Assembly (NCBI RefSeq): GCF_001952855.1
Contig: NZ_LPNO01000024.1
Coordinates: 108,806 to 172,805 of the forward strand
Reading direction: 5' to 3'
Origin: Pseudomonas sp. ATCC PTA-122608
GTDB taxonomy: Bacteria; Pseudomonadota; Gammaproteobacteria; Pseudomonadales; Pseudomonadaceae
DNA length: 64,000 nucleotides
Below are positions 17,102 to 25,265 of the stretch, in pieces. The notes under the pieces are model-generated. The model saw nothing but the letters and a program-made list of their open reading frames with translations, made no database searches and was not told the DNA's origin. A program made the position numbers and the translations under genes. Position 1 is the first letter of the stretch. Every line of letters starts with the position of its first letter.

Positions 17102-17117
17102 CGGCACGCTTCTTGAT
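17102..17117 (+). promoter_or_regulatory. Sigma-54-like promoter for hcp
   Basis: CGGCACGCTTCTTGAT resembles the consensus TGGCACG-N4-TTGCA. The GGCACG block and the TTG of the -12 element match and the spacing is right, but the -12 GC is GA here, so it may be weak. The predicted start is near 17128, about 59 nt before the hcp ATG. The rest of 16711-17186 is AT-rich with no other gene seen. Confidence 0.5.
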
Positions 17118-17128
17118 ATCGAGTATTA

Positions 17129-17154
17129 CCCAGTCGGCAAATCAGCCGACTGGG
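17129..17154 (+). promoter_or_regulatory. Hairpin at the predicted 5' end of hcp mRNA
   Basis: CCCAGTCGGC and GCCGACTGGG form a perfect 10-bp stem around the 6-base loop AAATCA. If transcription starts near 17128, the message opens with this stem. Such 5' stems can stabilise abundant mRNAs; hcp is normally the most abundant T6SS product. It is not followed by a T-tract, so I do not call it a terminator. Confidence 0.6.
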
Positions 17155-17186
17155 GCGACCTCATTTATCAGGCAAGGAAACCACTT

Positions 17187-17705
17187 ATGCCAACACCCGC
17201 GTATCTATCCATCACCGGCGCCAAGCAAGGCTTCATTACGGCAGGCACGTTCACTAAGGACTCGGTCGGCAACATTTATCAGGAAGGCCACGAAAACCAG
17301 ATTCTGGTGCAGGGGTTCCAGCACCAGGTGATCATTCCCCGTGATCCACAATCCGGCCAACCCACCGGGCAGCGCGTGCACAAGCCGCTGATGATCAGCA
17401 AGATATTCGATAAATCTTCGCCGCTACTGTTCAACGCATTGACCTCCGGGGAAATGGTCAAGTGCCGCCTTGACTTGTACCGCACCTGTTCAGTCGGCAA
17501 CCAGGAGCACTACTTCACCATCGAGCTGGAGGACGCGATTCTGGTGGACATCCAGTCACGGATGCCCAACTGCCAGGACCCGACCAATGCGCACTTCACT
17601 CACTTGGAGGATGTGTATTTCACTTACCGAAAAATCCTATGGACCCATAAGGCATGCGGTACCACGGGCTCTGATGACTGGCGCAGCCCGGTAGCCGCCG
17701 GCTAA
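17187..17705 (+). CDS. hcp: T6SS inner-tube protein Hcp (TssD)
   Basis: Hcp hexamers stack to form the tube expelled by sheath contraction. The 172-residue product begins MPTPAYLSITGAKQG and carries typical Hcp segments (QEGHENQILVQGFQHQV, HKPLMISKIFDKSSPLLFNAL, HFTHLEDVYFTYRKI). There is no signal peptide, as expected. AAGGAAA lies seven bases before the ATG. It is transcribed away from the tssA operon from the shared 476-bp control region. No vgrG or effector gene follows; the next genes are unrelated. Confidence 0.97.
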   Translation: MPTPAYLSITGAKQGFITAGTFTKDSVGNIYQEGHENQILVQGFQHQVIIPRDPQSGQPTGQRVHKPLMISKIFDKSSPLLFNALTSGEMVKCRLDLYRTCSVGNQEHYFTIELEDAILVDIQSRMPNCQDPTNAHFTHLEDVYFTYRKILWTHKACGTTGSDDWRSPVAAG

Positions 17706-17717
17706 GCACCCACCGAA

Positions 17718-17754
17718 ACAGACACGGCAACGCCATGGACGGCGCCGTTTCTGT
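17718..17754. terminator. Imperfect hairpin between hcp and the convergent reductase
   Basis: ACAGACACGGC and GCCGTTTCTGT pair over 11 bp with one mismatch around a 15-base loop. It lies between two convergent genes, where a bidirectional terminator is expected. No clear T-tract follows on either strand, so the call is weak. Confidence 0.35.
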
Positions 17755-17760
17755 CGGTTA

Positions 17761-18582
17761 CTAAACCATCGCCAATGGGTGCTTGCGCTTCGGCGCACCA
17801 AAAACCCGGTCAATCGCATCCAGGTCGTGCTCATCCAGCACCAGCTTTGCCGCCGCGGCATTGAGCCGAACATGCTCGGGCGTCACGGCCTTGGGAATGG
17901 CGATCACACCGTCCTGGCGCAATACCCAGGCCAGGGAAACCTGGGCGGGTGTGACCTCATGGCGACGGGCAATTTGCTTAAGGGTTGGGCTGGCCAACAG
18001 CTCGCCACCCTGGGCAATGGGGCAGTAGGCCATCAATGGCAAATTATGCTGCTGCCACCAAGGCAGCAGATCGAACTCTATGCCGCGCTCTTCGATGTTG
18101 TAGAGCACCTGATTGGTGGCACAGACCGGGGACGCCAGTTCCTGCAGGTCGGCCACATCAAAGTTGGACACGCCCCAGCGACCGATCTTGCCCGCCTCAC
18201 GCAAGCGCTCGAAGGCTTCCACCGTTTCTTCAAGGGGATATTGCCCACGCCAATGCAGCAGATACAGGTCGATGTAGTCGGTGCCGAGACGCCGGAGACT
18301 GGCTTCACAGGCTAGTGGAACGCCTTTGCGACTGGCATTGTGCGGGTACACCTTGCTGACCAGGAACACCTGGTCGCGCTTGCCGCGAATCGCTTCGCCG
18401 ACGACGTCTTCGGCGCCGCCTTCGCCATACATTTCAGCGGTATCGATCAGGGTCATGCCCTCATCAATACCCAATTGCAACGCGGCGACCTCGGCGCTGC
18501 GTTGGCCGGGATTTTCGCCCATGCGCCAGGTCCCCTGGCCGATAACAGGGACGGGAACGCCGGCCAGATCAATCGTGCGCAT
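17761..18582 (-). CDS. Aldo/keto reductase
   Basis: NAD(P)H-dependent cytoplasmic reductase of aldehydes or ketones. The product has 273 residues. The AKR catalytic set is visible: Asp and Tyr in DTAEMYG, Lys in LVSKVYPHN and His in LLHWRG, plus the AIPKAVTPEHVRLN cofactor segment near the C terminus. The start at 18582 (MRTIDLAGVPVPVIG) is supported by AGGAGG five bases upstream. It resembles YeaE-type methylglyoxal reductases, but the substrate cannot be fixed from sequence. It converges on hcp and shows no sign of a T6SS role. Confidence 0.9.
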   Translation of the reverse strand: MRTIDLAGVPVPVIGQGTWRMGENPGQRSAEVAALQLGIDEGMTLIDTAEMYGEGGAEDVVGEAIRGKRDQVFLVSKVYPHNASRKGVPLACEASLRRLGTDYIDLYLLHWRGQYPLEETVEAFERLREAGKIGRWGVSNFDVADLQELASPVCATNQVLYNIEERGIEFDLLPWWQQHNLPLMAYCPIAQGGELLASPTLKQIARRHEVTPAQVSLAWVLRQDGVIAIPKAVTPEHVRLNAAAAKLVLDEHDLDAIDRVFGAPKRKHPLAMV

Positions 18583-18690
18583 GACAACCTCCTGATGAAT
18601 TCGCGAATTAACAGTGTGGCACCGACTGGACAAAAGGGTTCAATCGAAGGATCGTGGCCCTTTCCATCCCAGCCAAACAAAGGACGCGCA

Positions 18691-19185
18691 ATGCTGTTTG
18701 TGGTCATGCTTGGGGGCAAGCACCCCCGGGCGAAAATCGAAGTGCATGACGTAGTGTTTGCCGTGGCCGACACCCTGGAAGGCGCCTACCCGCAACTGCG
18801 CGAGGGCTGGTTTGGCAGCCCGAAAGGTGTGCATATCGATTCCTGGATGACGGTCGACGGCGTCGACGGCTGGAAAGTCCAGCTCAGCCACCTGGCGCCT
18901 AACGCCGGTGCGCCGCGCCTGTACTTCATCAATCTGGGCGGTTATGAATCGAACATCTTTGGCGAAGCCCACCACTACCTGCTGGTGGTTGCGCGCACGG
19001 CCAAGGAAGCTGCTGCCCAGGGCAAACGGCAGATGCTCCCGCACTGGACGCAATCTCATACCGACGGTGTGCTGGATATCGATGACTGCCTGCCCATCGA
19101 CCTGGTAGACGGACGCTATATCCACCTGGAGCAAGGCGCTCACCGCCCGGTCGTCACGCGAAACGACTACATCGTACTGCCCTGA
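18691..19185 (+). CDS. DUF1543 domain protein
   Basis: A 164-residue soluble protein of unknown function. It begins MLFVVMLGGKHPRAKIEVHD, the pattern of the DUF1543 family, and seems to contain two related halves, each with a short beta-rich start. AAAGGA lies six bases before the ATG. It is divergent from the aldo/keto reductase with a 108-bp gap. No neighbour suggests a role. Confidence 0.8.
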   Translation: MLFVVMLGGKHPRAKIEVHDVVFAVADTLEGAYPQLREGWFGSPKGVHIDSWMTVDGVDGWKVQLSHLAPNAGAPRLYFINLGGYESNIFGEAHHYLLVVARTAKEAAAQGKRQMLPHWTQSHTDGVLDIDDCLPIDLVDGRYIHLEQGAHRPVVTRNDYIVLP

Positions 19186-19287
19186 CGCCTCCTACCCGAA
19201 CGGGGTATGGCGCCCACCCGCTACCTGCCTGAAAGTGCAATCAGCCCCTCGGCCTGACAACAAGCACAATTTCAAGGTGGGTCCGCC

Positions 19288-20388
19288 ATGCATAAAGCTG
19301 TTATCGCCCTGTTCAGCGCTGTCTTGCTTGCATTCACGTCCCTCAGCCAGGCCGCTGACGACCCGGGCAACACCTTGCGCATCTGCAACTGGGCCGATTA
19401 CATCGGGGAACACACCCTCGCCGACTTTGAGAAAGCCACCGGCATCAAGTCGGTCTACGACACCTACGACTCCTACGAAACCGTGCAGGGCAAGCTGCTC
19501 TCGGGGCGCTCGGGTTATGACTTGGTGGTGCTCAACGCGTCACTGGTGCCGCTGCTGATCAAGGCCAAGGCCTTCCAGCCCCTCAACAAAACGCTGCTGC
19601 CCGACTGGAACAACCTAGACCCGCTAGTGCTGAAAAGCCTTGAAACCCATGATCCGGGCGTGACCTATTCGGCGCCCTACACCTGGGGCAGTAACGGCGT
19701 GACCTACAACATCGACAAGATCAAGGAACGCATGCCGGATGCGCCTATTGGCTCGCTGGCGATGATCTTCGACCCCAAGGTCATTTCGCGCTTTGCCGAC
19801 TGTGGCATCACCTTCATGGACTCCCCTACTGACATGATCCCGCTGGCCCTGACCTACCTTGGCCTCGACCCCAACAGCGTGGCGCCCAAAGACCTCAAGG
19901 CTGCCCAGGATGTACTGATGGCCGTGCGCCCGTACATCCGCAAATTCGATTCCAGCGGCTTTATCAACGGCCTTGCCAACGGCGAGCTATGCATGGCCAC
20001 TACCTGGTCGGGCGACTACGCCACTTCCCAGGCCCGGGCGGCGGAAGCCGGGGCCAAGGTCAACCTGGGTTACTTCATTCCCAAGGAAGGCTCGCTGATC
20101 TGGTTCGATAACTTCTACATCCCGGCCGACGCCCCGCACGTGGCGAATGCCCACACGTTCATCGAGTTCCTCCTGCAACCGCAGGTCATCGCCGGCGTCA
20201 GCAACACCATTCACTACGCCAACAGCAACCTGGCGTCCAAGCCCTTTGTAAATGCGGAGATACGCGACAACCCGGCCATCTACCCGGACGCGGCGACGAT
20301 GCAGCGCTTGTTCACCCAGAAAAGCCAGTCCCAAGCCGCCGTGCGCCTGATCACCCGTACCTGGAACGCCGTGAAGACCGGCAAGTGA
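19288..20388 (+). CDS. Polyamine ABC transporter periplasmic binding protein (PotF/SpuD-like)
   Basis: Periplasmic receptor of a putrescine or spermidine importer. The 366-residue product has a signal peptide ending near SQA at residue 23. The mature start NTLRICNWADYIGEHTLADF is the hallmark of PotF/SpuD proteins, followed by GYDLVVLNASLVPLL. Mature length matches the family. No permease or ATPase is adjacent, so it probably serves a transporter encoded elsewhere. The aminotransferase 25 bases downstream suggests a unit for polyamine use. Confidence 0.9.
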   Translation: MHKAVIALFSAVLLAFTSLSQAADDPGNTLRICNWADYIGEHTLADFEKATGIKSVYDTYDSYETVQGKLLSGRSGYDLVVLNASLVPLLIKAKAFQPLNKTLLPDWNNLDPLVLKSLETHDPGVTYSAPYTWGSNGVTYNIDKIKERMPDAPIGSLAMIFDPKVISRFADCGITFMDSPTDMIPLALTYLGLDPNSVAPKDLKAAQDVLMAVRPYIRKFDSSGFINGLANGELCMATTWSGDYATSQARAAEAGAKVNLGYFIPKEGSLIWFDNFYIPADAPHVANAHTFIEFLLQPQVIAGVSNTIHYANSNLASKPFVNAEIRDNPAIYPDAATMQRLFTQKSQSQAAVRLITRTWNAVKTGK

Positions 20389-20413
20389 AACCCAGCCATT
20401 GAAGGTAAATGCC

Positions 20414-21832
20414 ATGACTCTGCCAAATCCTGCTTTTTTCGCCCAGTTCGACCACGAGCAACTGGACGCCGCCGACAAGGCGCATTACATGCACGGCTTC
20501 CATATGTTCGATGAGCACCGTGAGCAAGGCTCGCTGAACATCGCGGCCGGTGACGGTGCCTACATCTACGACACCACCGGCAACCGTTACCTGGATGCCG
20601 TCGGCGGCATGTGGTGTACGAACATCGGCCTGGGCCGCGAAGAAATGGCCGACGCCATCGCCAACCAGGTGCGCCAGTTGGCCTACTCCAACCCGTTCTG
20701 CGACATGGCCAACGTCACCGCCATCGAACTGTGCGCCAAACTTGCCAGCCTGGCCCCCGGCGACCTCGACCATGTGTTCCTGACCACCGGCGGTTCCACG
20801 GCCGTCGATACCGCCTACCGCCTGGTGCAGTTCTATCAGAACAGCCGCGGCAAGCATGAGAAGAAACACATCATCTCGCGCTTCAGTGCGTACCACGGCT
20901 CGACATTCCTCACGATGTCCATCGGCAACAAGGCCGCCGACCGCGCCCCCGAATTCGACTTCATGAGCGACCTGTTCCACCACATCTCGTGCCCCAACTA
21001 TTACCGGGCGCCGGAGGGCATGAGCGAAGCGCAGTTCCTCGATTTCCTGGTGGATGAGTTCGAAGACAAGATCCTGACCATCGGCGCCGATAAAGTCGCC
21101 GCGTTCTTTGCTGAACCCATCATGGGCTCGGGCGGCGTGATCATTCCGCCGAAGGGTTATCACCGGCGCATGTGGGAAATCTGCCAACGCTACGACCTGC
21201 TCTACGTGGCGGATGAAGTGGTGACGTCCTTCGGCCGGCTAGGAAAATTCTTCGCCTCCGAGGAGGTGTTCGACATGCAGCCGGACATCATCACCACCGC
21301 CAAGGGCCTGACGTCAGGCTACCTGCCGTTGGGCGCATGTATTTTCTCGGATCGCATCTGGCAAGTGATCGGCGAGCCGGGCAAGGGCCGTTGCTTTACC
21401 CACGGGTTCACCTACAGCGGCCACCCGGTGAGTTGCGTGGCGGCGCTGAAGAACATCGAGATCATCGAGCGGGAAAACCTGCTGGCGCACGTCGAGGATG
21501 TCGGCGTGTACCTCGAACAGCGCCTGCAAACCCTGGCCAGCCTGCCGTTGGTGGGCGACGTGCGCTGCCAGCGCTTGATGGCCTGCATTGAGTTTGTCGC
21601 CGACAAACATACCAAGGCGCTGCTGCCGGACGCGGTAAACATCGGCGAGAAGATCCACCTGCGGGCCCAGGCCAAAGGTTTGCTGGTGCGGCCCATCGGT
21701 CACCTGAATGTGATGTCGCCGCCGCTGATCATTACCCATGCCCAGGTGGATCAAGTGGTGGAAATCCTGCGCCAGTGCATCCTCGACACCGCCGAAGAGC
21801 TGCGCCAGAGCGGCGAGTATCAGGGCCGATGA
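20414..21832 (+). CDS. Class III aminotransferase, probably polyamine or omega-amino acid
   Basis: PLP-dependent omega-aminotransferase, 472 residues. Class III features are visible: the GGSTAVDTAYRL loop for the cofactor phosphate, DEVVTSFGRLGKFF and the PLP lysine in DIITTAKGLTSGYLPLGA. The ATG at 20414 is preferred to a TTG at 20399. In Pseudomonas such enzymes (SpuC and relatives) convert putrescine to aminobutyraldehyde with pyruvate as acceptor. The PotF-like gene just upstream supports a polyamine substrate, but beta-alanine or taurine enzymes are close relatives. Confidence 0.88.
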   Translation: MTLPNPAFFAQFDHEQLDAADKAHYMHGFHMFDEHREQGSLNIAAGDGAYIYDTTGNRYLDAVGGMWCTNIGLGREEMADAIANQVRQLAYSNPFCDMANVTAIELCAKLASLAPGDLDHVFLTTGGSTAVDTAYRLVQFYQNSRGKHEKKHIISRFSAYHGSTFLTMSIGNKAADRAPEFDFMSDLFHHISCPNYYRAPEGMSEAQFLDFLVDEFEDKILTIGADKVAAFFAEPIMGSGGVIIPPKGYHRRMWEICQRYDLLYVADEVVTSFGRLGKFFASEEVFDMQPDIITTAKGLTSGYLPLGACIFSDRIWQVIGEPGKGRCFTHGFTYSGHPVSCVAALKNIEIIERENLLAHVEDVGVYLEQRLQTLASLPLVGDVRCQRLMACIEFVADKHTKALLPDAVNIGEKIHLRAQAKGLLVRPIGHLNVMSPPLIITHAQVDQVVEILRQCILDTAEELRQSGEYQGR

Positions 21833-21840
21833 GCCTGGGC

Positions 21841-21862
21841 GCCCCGGTGCTTTTGCCGGGGC
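21841..21862 (+). terminator. GC-rich hairpin after the aminotransferase gene
   Basis: GCCCCGG and CCGGGGC form a perfect 7-bp stem around TGCTTTTG, starting 8 bases after the aminotransferase stop. No T-tract follows, so it could attenuate, stabilise or be incidental. It lies in the short gap before the regulator gene. Confidence 0.35.
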
Positions 21863-21888
21863 CCTGGCCGGCGGGTAGACTGGCCGGC

Positions 21889-22749
21889 ATGAACCAGAAT
21901 GCCGATCACTGCCCTGCCCCGTCCTTCCAGGTGCTTGAAGCCTGGAATGGCGCGTTGGCCCACGCTTTCGTCAGCGTTGACGAAGCGACCTTCCTTGAAC
22001 ACCTGGCCCGCGCCCTCAGCGCCCTGACACCCATCGAATCGATGATGATCAGCCTGGAGCGCCAGGGCCAGGCGCCGCACTTGCTCTACCAGCAAGGCAT
22101 CCCCCGGCCGCACTATGAAGAAATCATCAACCGCTACTTTTCCCGGGGCTACCTGCTGGACCCCTTCTGCCTGGCAGTAGACAAAGGCCTGGCCGAAGGT
22201 TTCTACCACTTGGCGCAAATCGCCCCGGACGATTTCTTCAACAGCGAGTACTACAAGACCTACTACCTGCGCAGCGGCGGCGCCCAAGAGAGCTATTACA
22301 TCGTCGACCTGTGCCCCAACAGCAAGATTTCCCTGTGCATGTTCCAGGGGCTGAGTGCCGGCCAGTTCAGCGATGAACAATTGGCGCTGCAACGAACCGC
22401 CCAACCGATCGTGCGTGAACTGCTGCGACGCTTCGGCACCACCGGCGGGCTGTGCAAGGTGATCAGTGATGAGGCCTTCACCCAGACCCAGGTGCACCAG
22501 CAGATAGAAGCGGCGTTCATGCATTTTGGCAGCGGTGTATTGACCGTGCGCGAACGGGAGATCGCCCACCTGATATTGCGCGGGCACTCGGTGAAATCCA
22601 CCGCCCAAGTGCTGGGCATTTCCCCGGAAACCGTGCGCATGCACCGCAAGCATTTATATACCAAGCTTGAGATCAACTCCCAGGCGGAGCTGTTTGCGCT
22701 GTTTATCGATTGGCTGACCCACAGCGGCGTAATGGCCCGCCACACCTGA
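21889..22749 (+). CDS. LuxR-type transcriptional regulator
   Basis: DNA-binding regulator of 286 residues. The C-terminal LuxR helix-turn-helix is clear (LTVREREIAHLILRGHSVKSTAQVLGIS and ETVRMHRKHLYTKL, about residues 220-265). The N-terminal ~200 residues are not recognisable to me as an acyl-homoserine-lactone domain or a receiver. I chose the ATG at 21889 (MNQNADHC). An open frame continues upstream, but that part overlaps the aminotransferase end. Position suggests control of the polyamine genes. Confidence 0.85.
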   Translation: MNQNADHCPAPSFQVLEAWNGALAHAFVSVDEATFLEHLARALSALTPIESMMISLERQGQAPHLLYQQGIPRPHYEEIINRYFSRGYLLDPFCLAVDKGLAEGFYHLAQIAPDDFFNSEYYKTYYLRSGGAQESYYIVDLCPNSKISLCMFQGLSAGQFSDEQLALQRTAQPIVRELLRRFGTTGGLCKVISDEAFTQTQVHQQIEAAFMHFGSGVLTVREREIAHLILRGHSVKSTAQVLGISPETVRMHRKHLYTKLEINSQAELFALFIDWLTHSGVMARHT

Positions 22750-22762
22750 CCTACCATCACCC

Positions 22763-22880
22763 CCCGTAGCAGCTGTAGAGCCCCAGCGAGGCTGCGTTGG
22801 GAGCGACCCGGTCATGTGCCTGGCGCAACAGCGGCGGCGCGGCTGACGCAGCCTCGCTGGGGCTCGACAGCTGCTACGGG
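22763..22880. repeat. Long inverted repeat pair (REPIN-like, CGTAGCAGCTGT type)
   Basis: Two 35-bp arms, 22763-22797 and 22846-22880, are inverted copies with one mismatch (A22777 against C in the other arm) around 48 bases. Each arm contains the core GAGCCCCAGCGAGGCTGCGT. The sequence differs from the GGAGC(G/A)(G/A)GCTTGCTC repeats elsewhere in the window, so it is a second repeat class. It occupies most of the gap before ppiC. Confidence 0.85.
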
Positions 22881-22983
22881 CGACGGCGCTCCTAAGGCTA
22901 CGGTTCATTCTTGGGGAACTTTGCCAGGAAATAACCACCTGAATCCGGTACGCTCACCGTTTTTACCCAAGGAGTTATCCCTC

Positions 22984-23265
22984 ATGGCCAAAGCCACCGC
23001 CCGTCACATCCTGGTTGCCACCGAAGACAAGTGCAACGAATTGAAAGCACAGATCGAAGGCGGCGCCGATTTCGCCGAAGTTGCCAAAGCCAACTCGTCC
23101 TGCCCGTCCAGCCGTCAAGGCGGCGACCTGGGTTCGTTCGGCCCGGGCCAGATGGTTAAAGAATTCGACACCGTCGTCTTCAGCGCCCCGGTCAACACCG
23201 TGCAAGGCCCAGTGAAAACCCAGTTCGGTTATCACCTGCTGGAAGTGACCAGCCGTCAGGACTGA
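22984..23265 (+). CDS. ppiC: Peptidyl-prolyl cis-trans isomerase, small parvulin (PpiC)
   Basis: Single-domain cytoplasmic parvulin of 93 residues that catalyses proline isomerisation. Parvulin landmarks are present: ARHILVATEDKC, the GGDLGSFGPGQMVKEF loop and the closing FGYHLLEVTSRQD. There is no signal peptide. The ATG at 22984 has AAGGAG upstream; the open frame before it is non-coding. A paralogue lies at 37648-37923. Confidence 0.94.
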   Translation: MAKATARHILVATEDKCNELKAQIEGGADFAEVAKANSSCPSSRQGGDLGSFGPGQMVKEFDTVVFSAPVNTVQGPVKTQFGYHLLEVTSRQD

Positions 23266-23292
23266 TTCGGTCCGCGCTAATGTTTAAAACAG

Positions 23293-23314
23293 CGGCCCGC
23301 CTTTTGGTGGGCCG
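23293..23314 (+). terminator. Rho-independent-like terminator after ppiC
   Basis: CGGCCCGCC and GGTGGGCCG form a 9-bp stem with one G-T pair around TTTT, 28 bases after the ppiC stop. Only TTGTG follows, so the T-tract is short. Confidence 0.55.
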
Positions 23315-23405
23315 TTGTGCATCTGTGACAGTGTGATAACTGGCGAGGCGCACGCGCATAGCGTACAAATCCCTTTACCTCTTCACCCGGCGCCCAAGGC
23401 TGATA

Positions 23406-25265
23406 ATGCGAGTCGCTTTTTCTACCCTGTTTTGCTCCACCCTGGCCCTATTGCTGGCCAGCACCGCCGTGATCGCCGCGCCGCAGTCGGCGCTGACCGT
23501 ATACGGCGAACCGGCCAAATACCAACCCGGCTTCACCCATTTCGACTACGCCAACCCCAATGCCCCCAAGGGCGGCAGCTTGCGGCGTTCGGCGATCGAA
23601 ATCGGGCGCTACGACCATGTACTGCCCTATGGAGACAAAGGCATCGGCGTCAGCCAGGTCGACGGTTGGCTGTATTCGCCCCTGGCCCAGCGCTCCCTGG
23701 ATGAGCCCTACACGGTCTACGGCCTGGTGGCGGAAAAAATGGAGCGGTCGGACGACGGTCTGTCCCTGCGTTTTTACCTGAACCCCAAGGCGCGCTTCGC
23801 CGATGGCCAGCCGATCACCGCCGAAGACGTGCGCTACACCTTCGACCTGCTGATGACCCAAGGCAGCCTGCGCTACCGCACGCTGTTCGCCGACGTCAAA
23901 CACGTCGAAGTCGAAGGCCCGCGCCAGGTGCGCTTCGATTTCTCCAGCAACGAAAACCGCACCCTGCCCCTGGATGTCGCCACCCTGCCGGTATTCCCCG
24001 AACATTGGTGGAAAACCCGCAACTTCGCCGACGGCGGCGGCTACGAGATTCCCTTGGGCAGCGGCCCGTACACCATCAGCAAGGTCGATGCCGGCAACAC
24101 CATCACCTTCAAGCGCGACCCGAACTGGTGGGGCAAAGACCTGCCCATCAGCCGCGGCCTGTACAACTTCGATCACCTGAGCCTGGAATATTTCGGCGAC
24201 ACCGAAGTGGCGCGCCAGGTCCTGCGGGGCGGTGCCTACGACTTCAACCGCGAATTCTCCGCCACCGGCTACTCCATCGGCTACAACGGCCCGGCCCTCG
24301 ACGATGGTCGCCTGCAGCGCGCGCACCTGGCCAAAGAGGCGCCGCAACCGGCCCAGGGCTATGTGTTCAACGTGCAAAAGCCGATGTTCAAGGACCGCCG
24401 CGTGCGCCAGGCCCTGGCCATGTTGTGGGACTTCGAATGGGCTAACCGGCAGATGATGCGCAACATGTACATCCGCCAGCAGAGCTTCTTCTCCAACAGC
24501 CCGCTGGCGGCGACCCAACTGCCGGACGCCCAGGAGCTGGCGATTCTGGAACCCCTGCGCGGGCAGATTCCCGACGAAGTGTTCACCCAAATATTCAAGG
24601 CGCCGACCACCGACGGCAGCGGGATGATCCGCGACAAGCAACTGCAAGCCCTGGCGCTGCTGGAGCAGGCTGGCTGGAAACCCAACGGCGACAAGCTGGT
24701 GAATGCCGAGGGCGAGCCGCTGGAATTCACCTTCCTCAATGCCCAGAACGGCCTTGAGCGCTTGCTGTTGCCGTACAAACGCAACCTCGCGCAGATCGGC
24801 ATCACCCTCAATATCCGCCGTATCGACTCCTCGCAATACGTCAACCGCCTGATGGCCCGGGACTACGACATGATCGTCACCGGCTTCCCGGTCACCACCT
24901 CGCCGGGGATGGAGCTGTACAACTACTTCGGTTCCGCCGCCGCGTTTGATACCGGCGCCAACAACTACATGGTGCTGAAAGACCCGGCCGTCGACAGCCT
25001 GATCAACGGTCTGGTCAAGGCCAACACCCAGGCGCAGATGCTCAGTTATGCCCACGCCCTGGACCGCGTGCTGCAATGGAATTACCTGTGGATTCCCAAC
25101 TACTACCCGCCGGGCACCTCCGCCGCGTGGTGGAACCGCTTCGGCCGCCCGGCCGTGGAGGCCAAAACCGATGAGGCCTTGGAAACCTGGTGGGAAATCA
25201 GCCCCACGCCACTGACCAATGAACAGATGAAAGCCGAACTGACCAAACGCCCGGGAGCCCGCTGA
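23406..25265 (+). CDS. yejA: Peptide ABC transporter binding protein YejA
   Basis: Periplasmic binding protein of a Yej-type oligopeptide/microcin C importer. The 619-residue product has a signal peptide cleaved near VIAA (about residue 24). An SBP family 5 domain follows, opening with ALTVYGEPAKYQPGFTHFDYANPNAPKGG, characteristic of YejA. AAGG lies six bases before the ATG. Its stop overlaps the yejB start by one base (TGATG), so the four transport genes form one translationally coupled operon. Confidence 0.94.
   Translation: MRVAFSTLFCSTLALLLASTAVIAAPQSALTVYGEPAKYQPGFTHFDYANPNAPKGGSLRRSAIEIGRYDHVLPYGDKGIGVSQVDGWLYSPLAQRSLDEPYTVYGLVAEKMERSDDGLSLRFYLNPKARFADGQPITAEDVRYTFDLLMTQGSLRYRTLFADVKHVEVEGPRQVRFDFSSNENRTLPLDVATLPVFPEHWWKTRNFADGGGYEIPLGSGPYTISKVDAGNTITFKRDPNWWGKDLPISRGLYNFDHLSLEYFGDTEVARQVLRGGAYDFNREFSATGYSIGYNGPALDDGRLQRAHLAKEAPQPAQGYVFNVQKPMFKDRRVRQALAMLWDFEWANRQMMRNMYIRQQSFFSNSPLAATQLPDAQELAILEPLRGQIPDEVFTQIFKAPTTDGSGMIRDKQLQALALLEQAGWKPNGDKLVNAEGEPLEFTFLNAQNGLERLLLPYKRNLAQIGITLNIRRIDSSQYVNRLMARDYDMIVTGFPVTTSPGMELYNYFGSAAAFDTGANNYMVLKDPAVDSLINGLVKANTQAQMLSYAHALDRVLQWNYLWIPNYYPPGTSAAWWNRFGRPAVEAKTDEALETWWEISPTPLTNEQMKAELTKRPGAR

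Noticed and set aside
17761..19185. The aldo/keto reductase and DUF1543 genes as T6SS effectors or immunity proteins
   Set aside because: No VgrG, PAAR, MIX or toxin domain and no lipoprotein or membrane immunity gene; the reductase has an intact housekeeping-type active site.
23333..23360. A GG-N10-GC spacing near TGGCGAGGCGCACGC upstream of yejA, considered as a sigma-54 promoter
   Set aside because: Only TGGC and the final GC match; the TT of the -12 box and CAC of the -24 box are missing.
23448..25076. A 542-codon open frame antisense to yejA
   Set aside because: Composition is that of the antisense of a high-GC gene, and yejA on the other strand is unmistakable.
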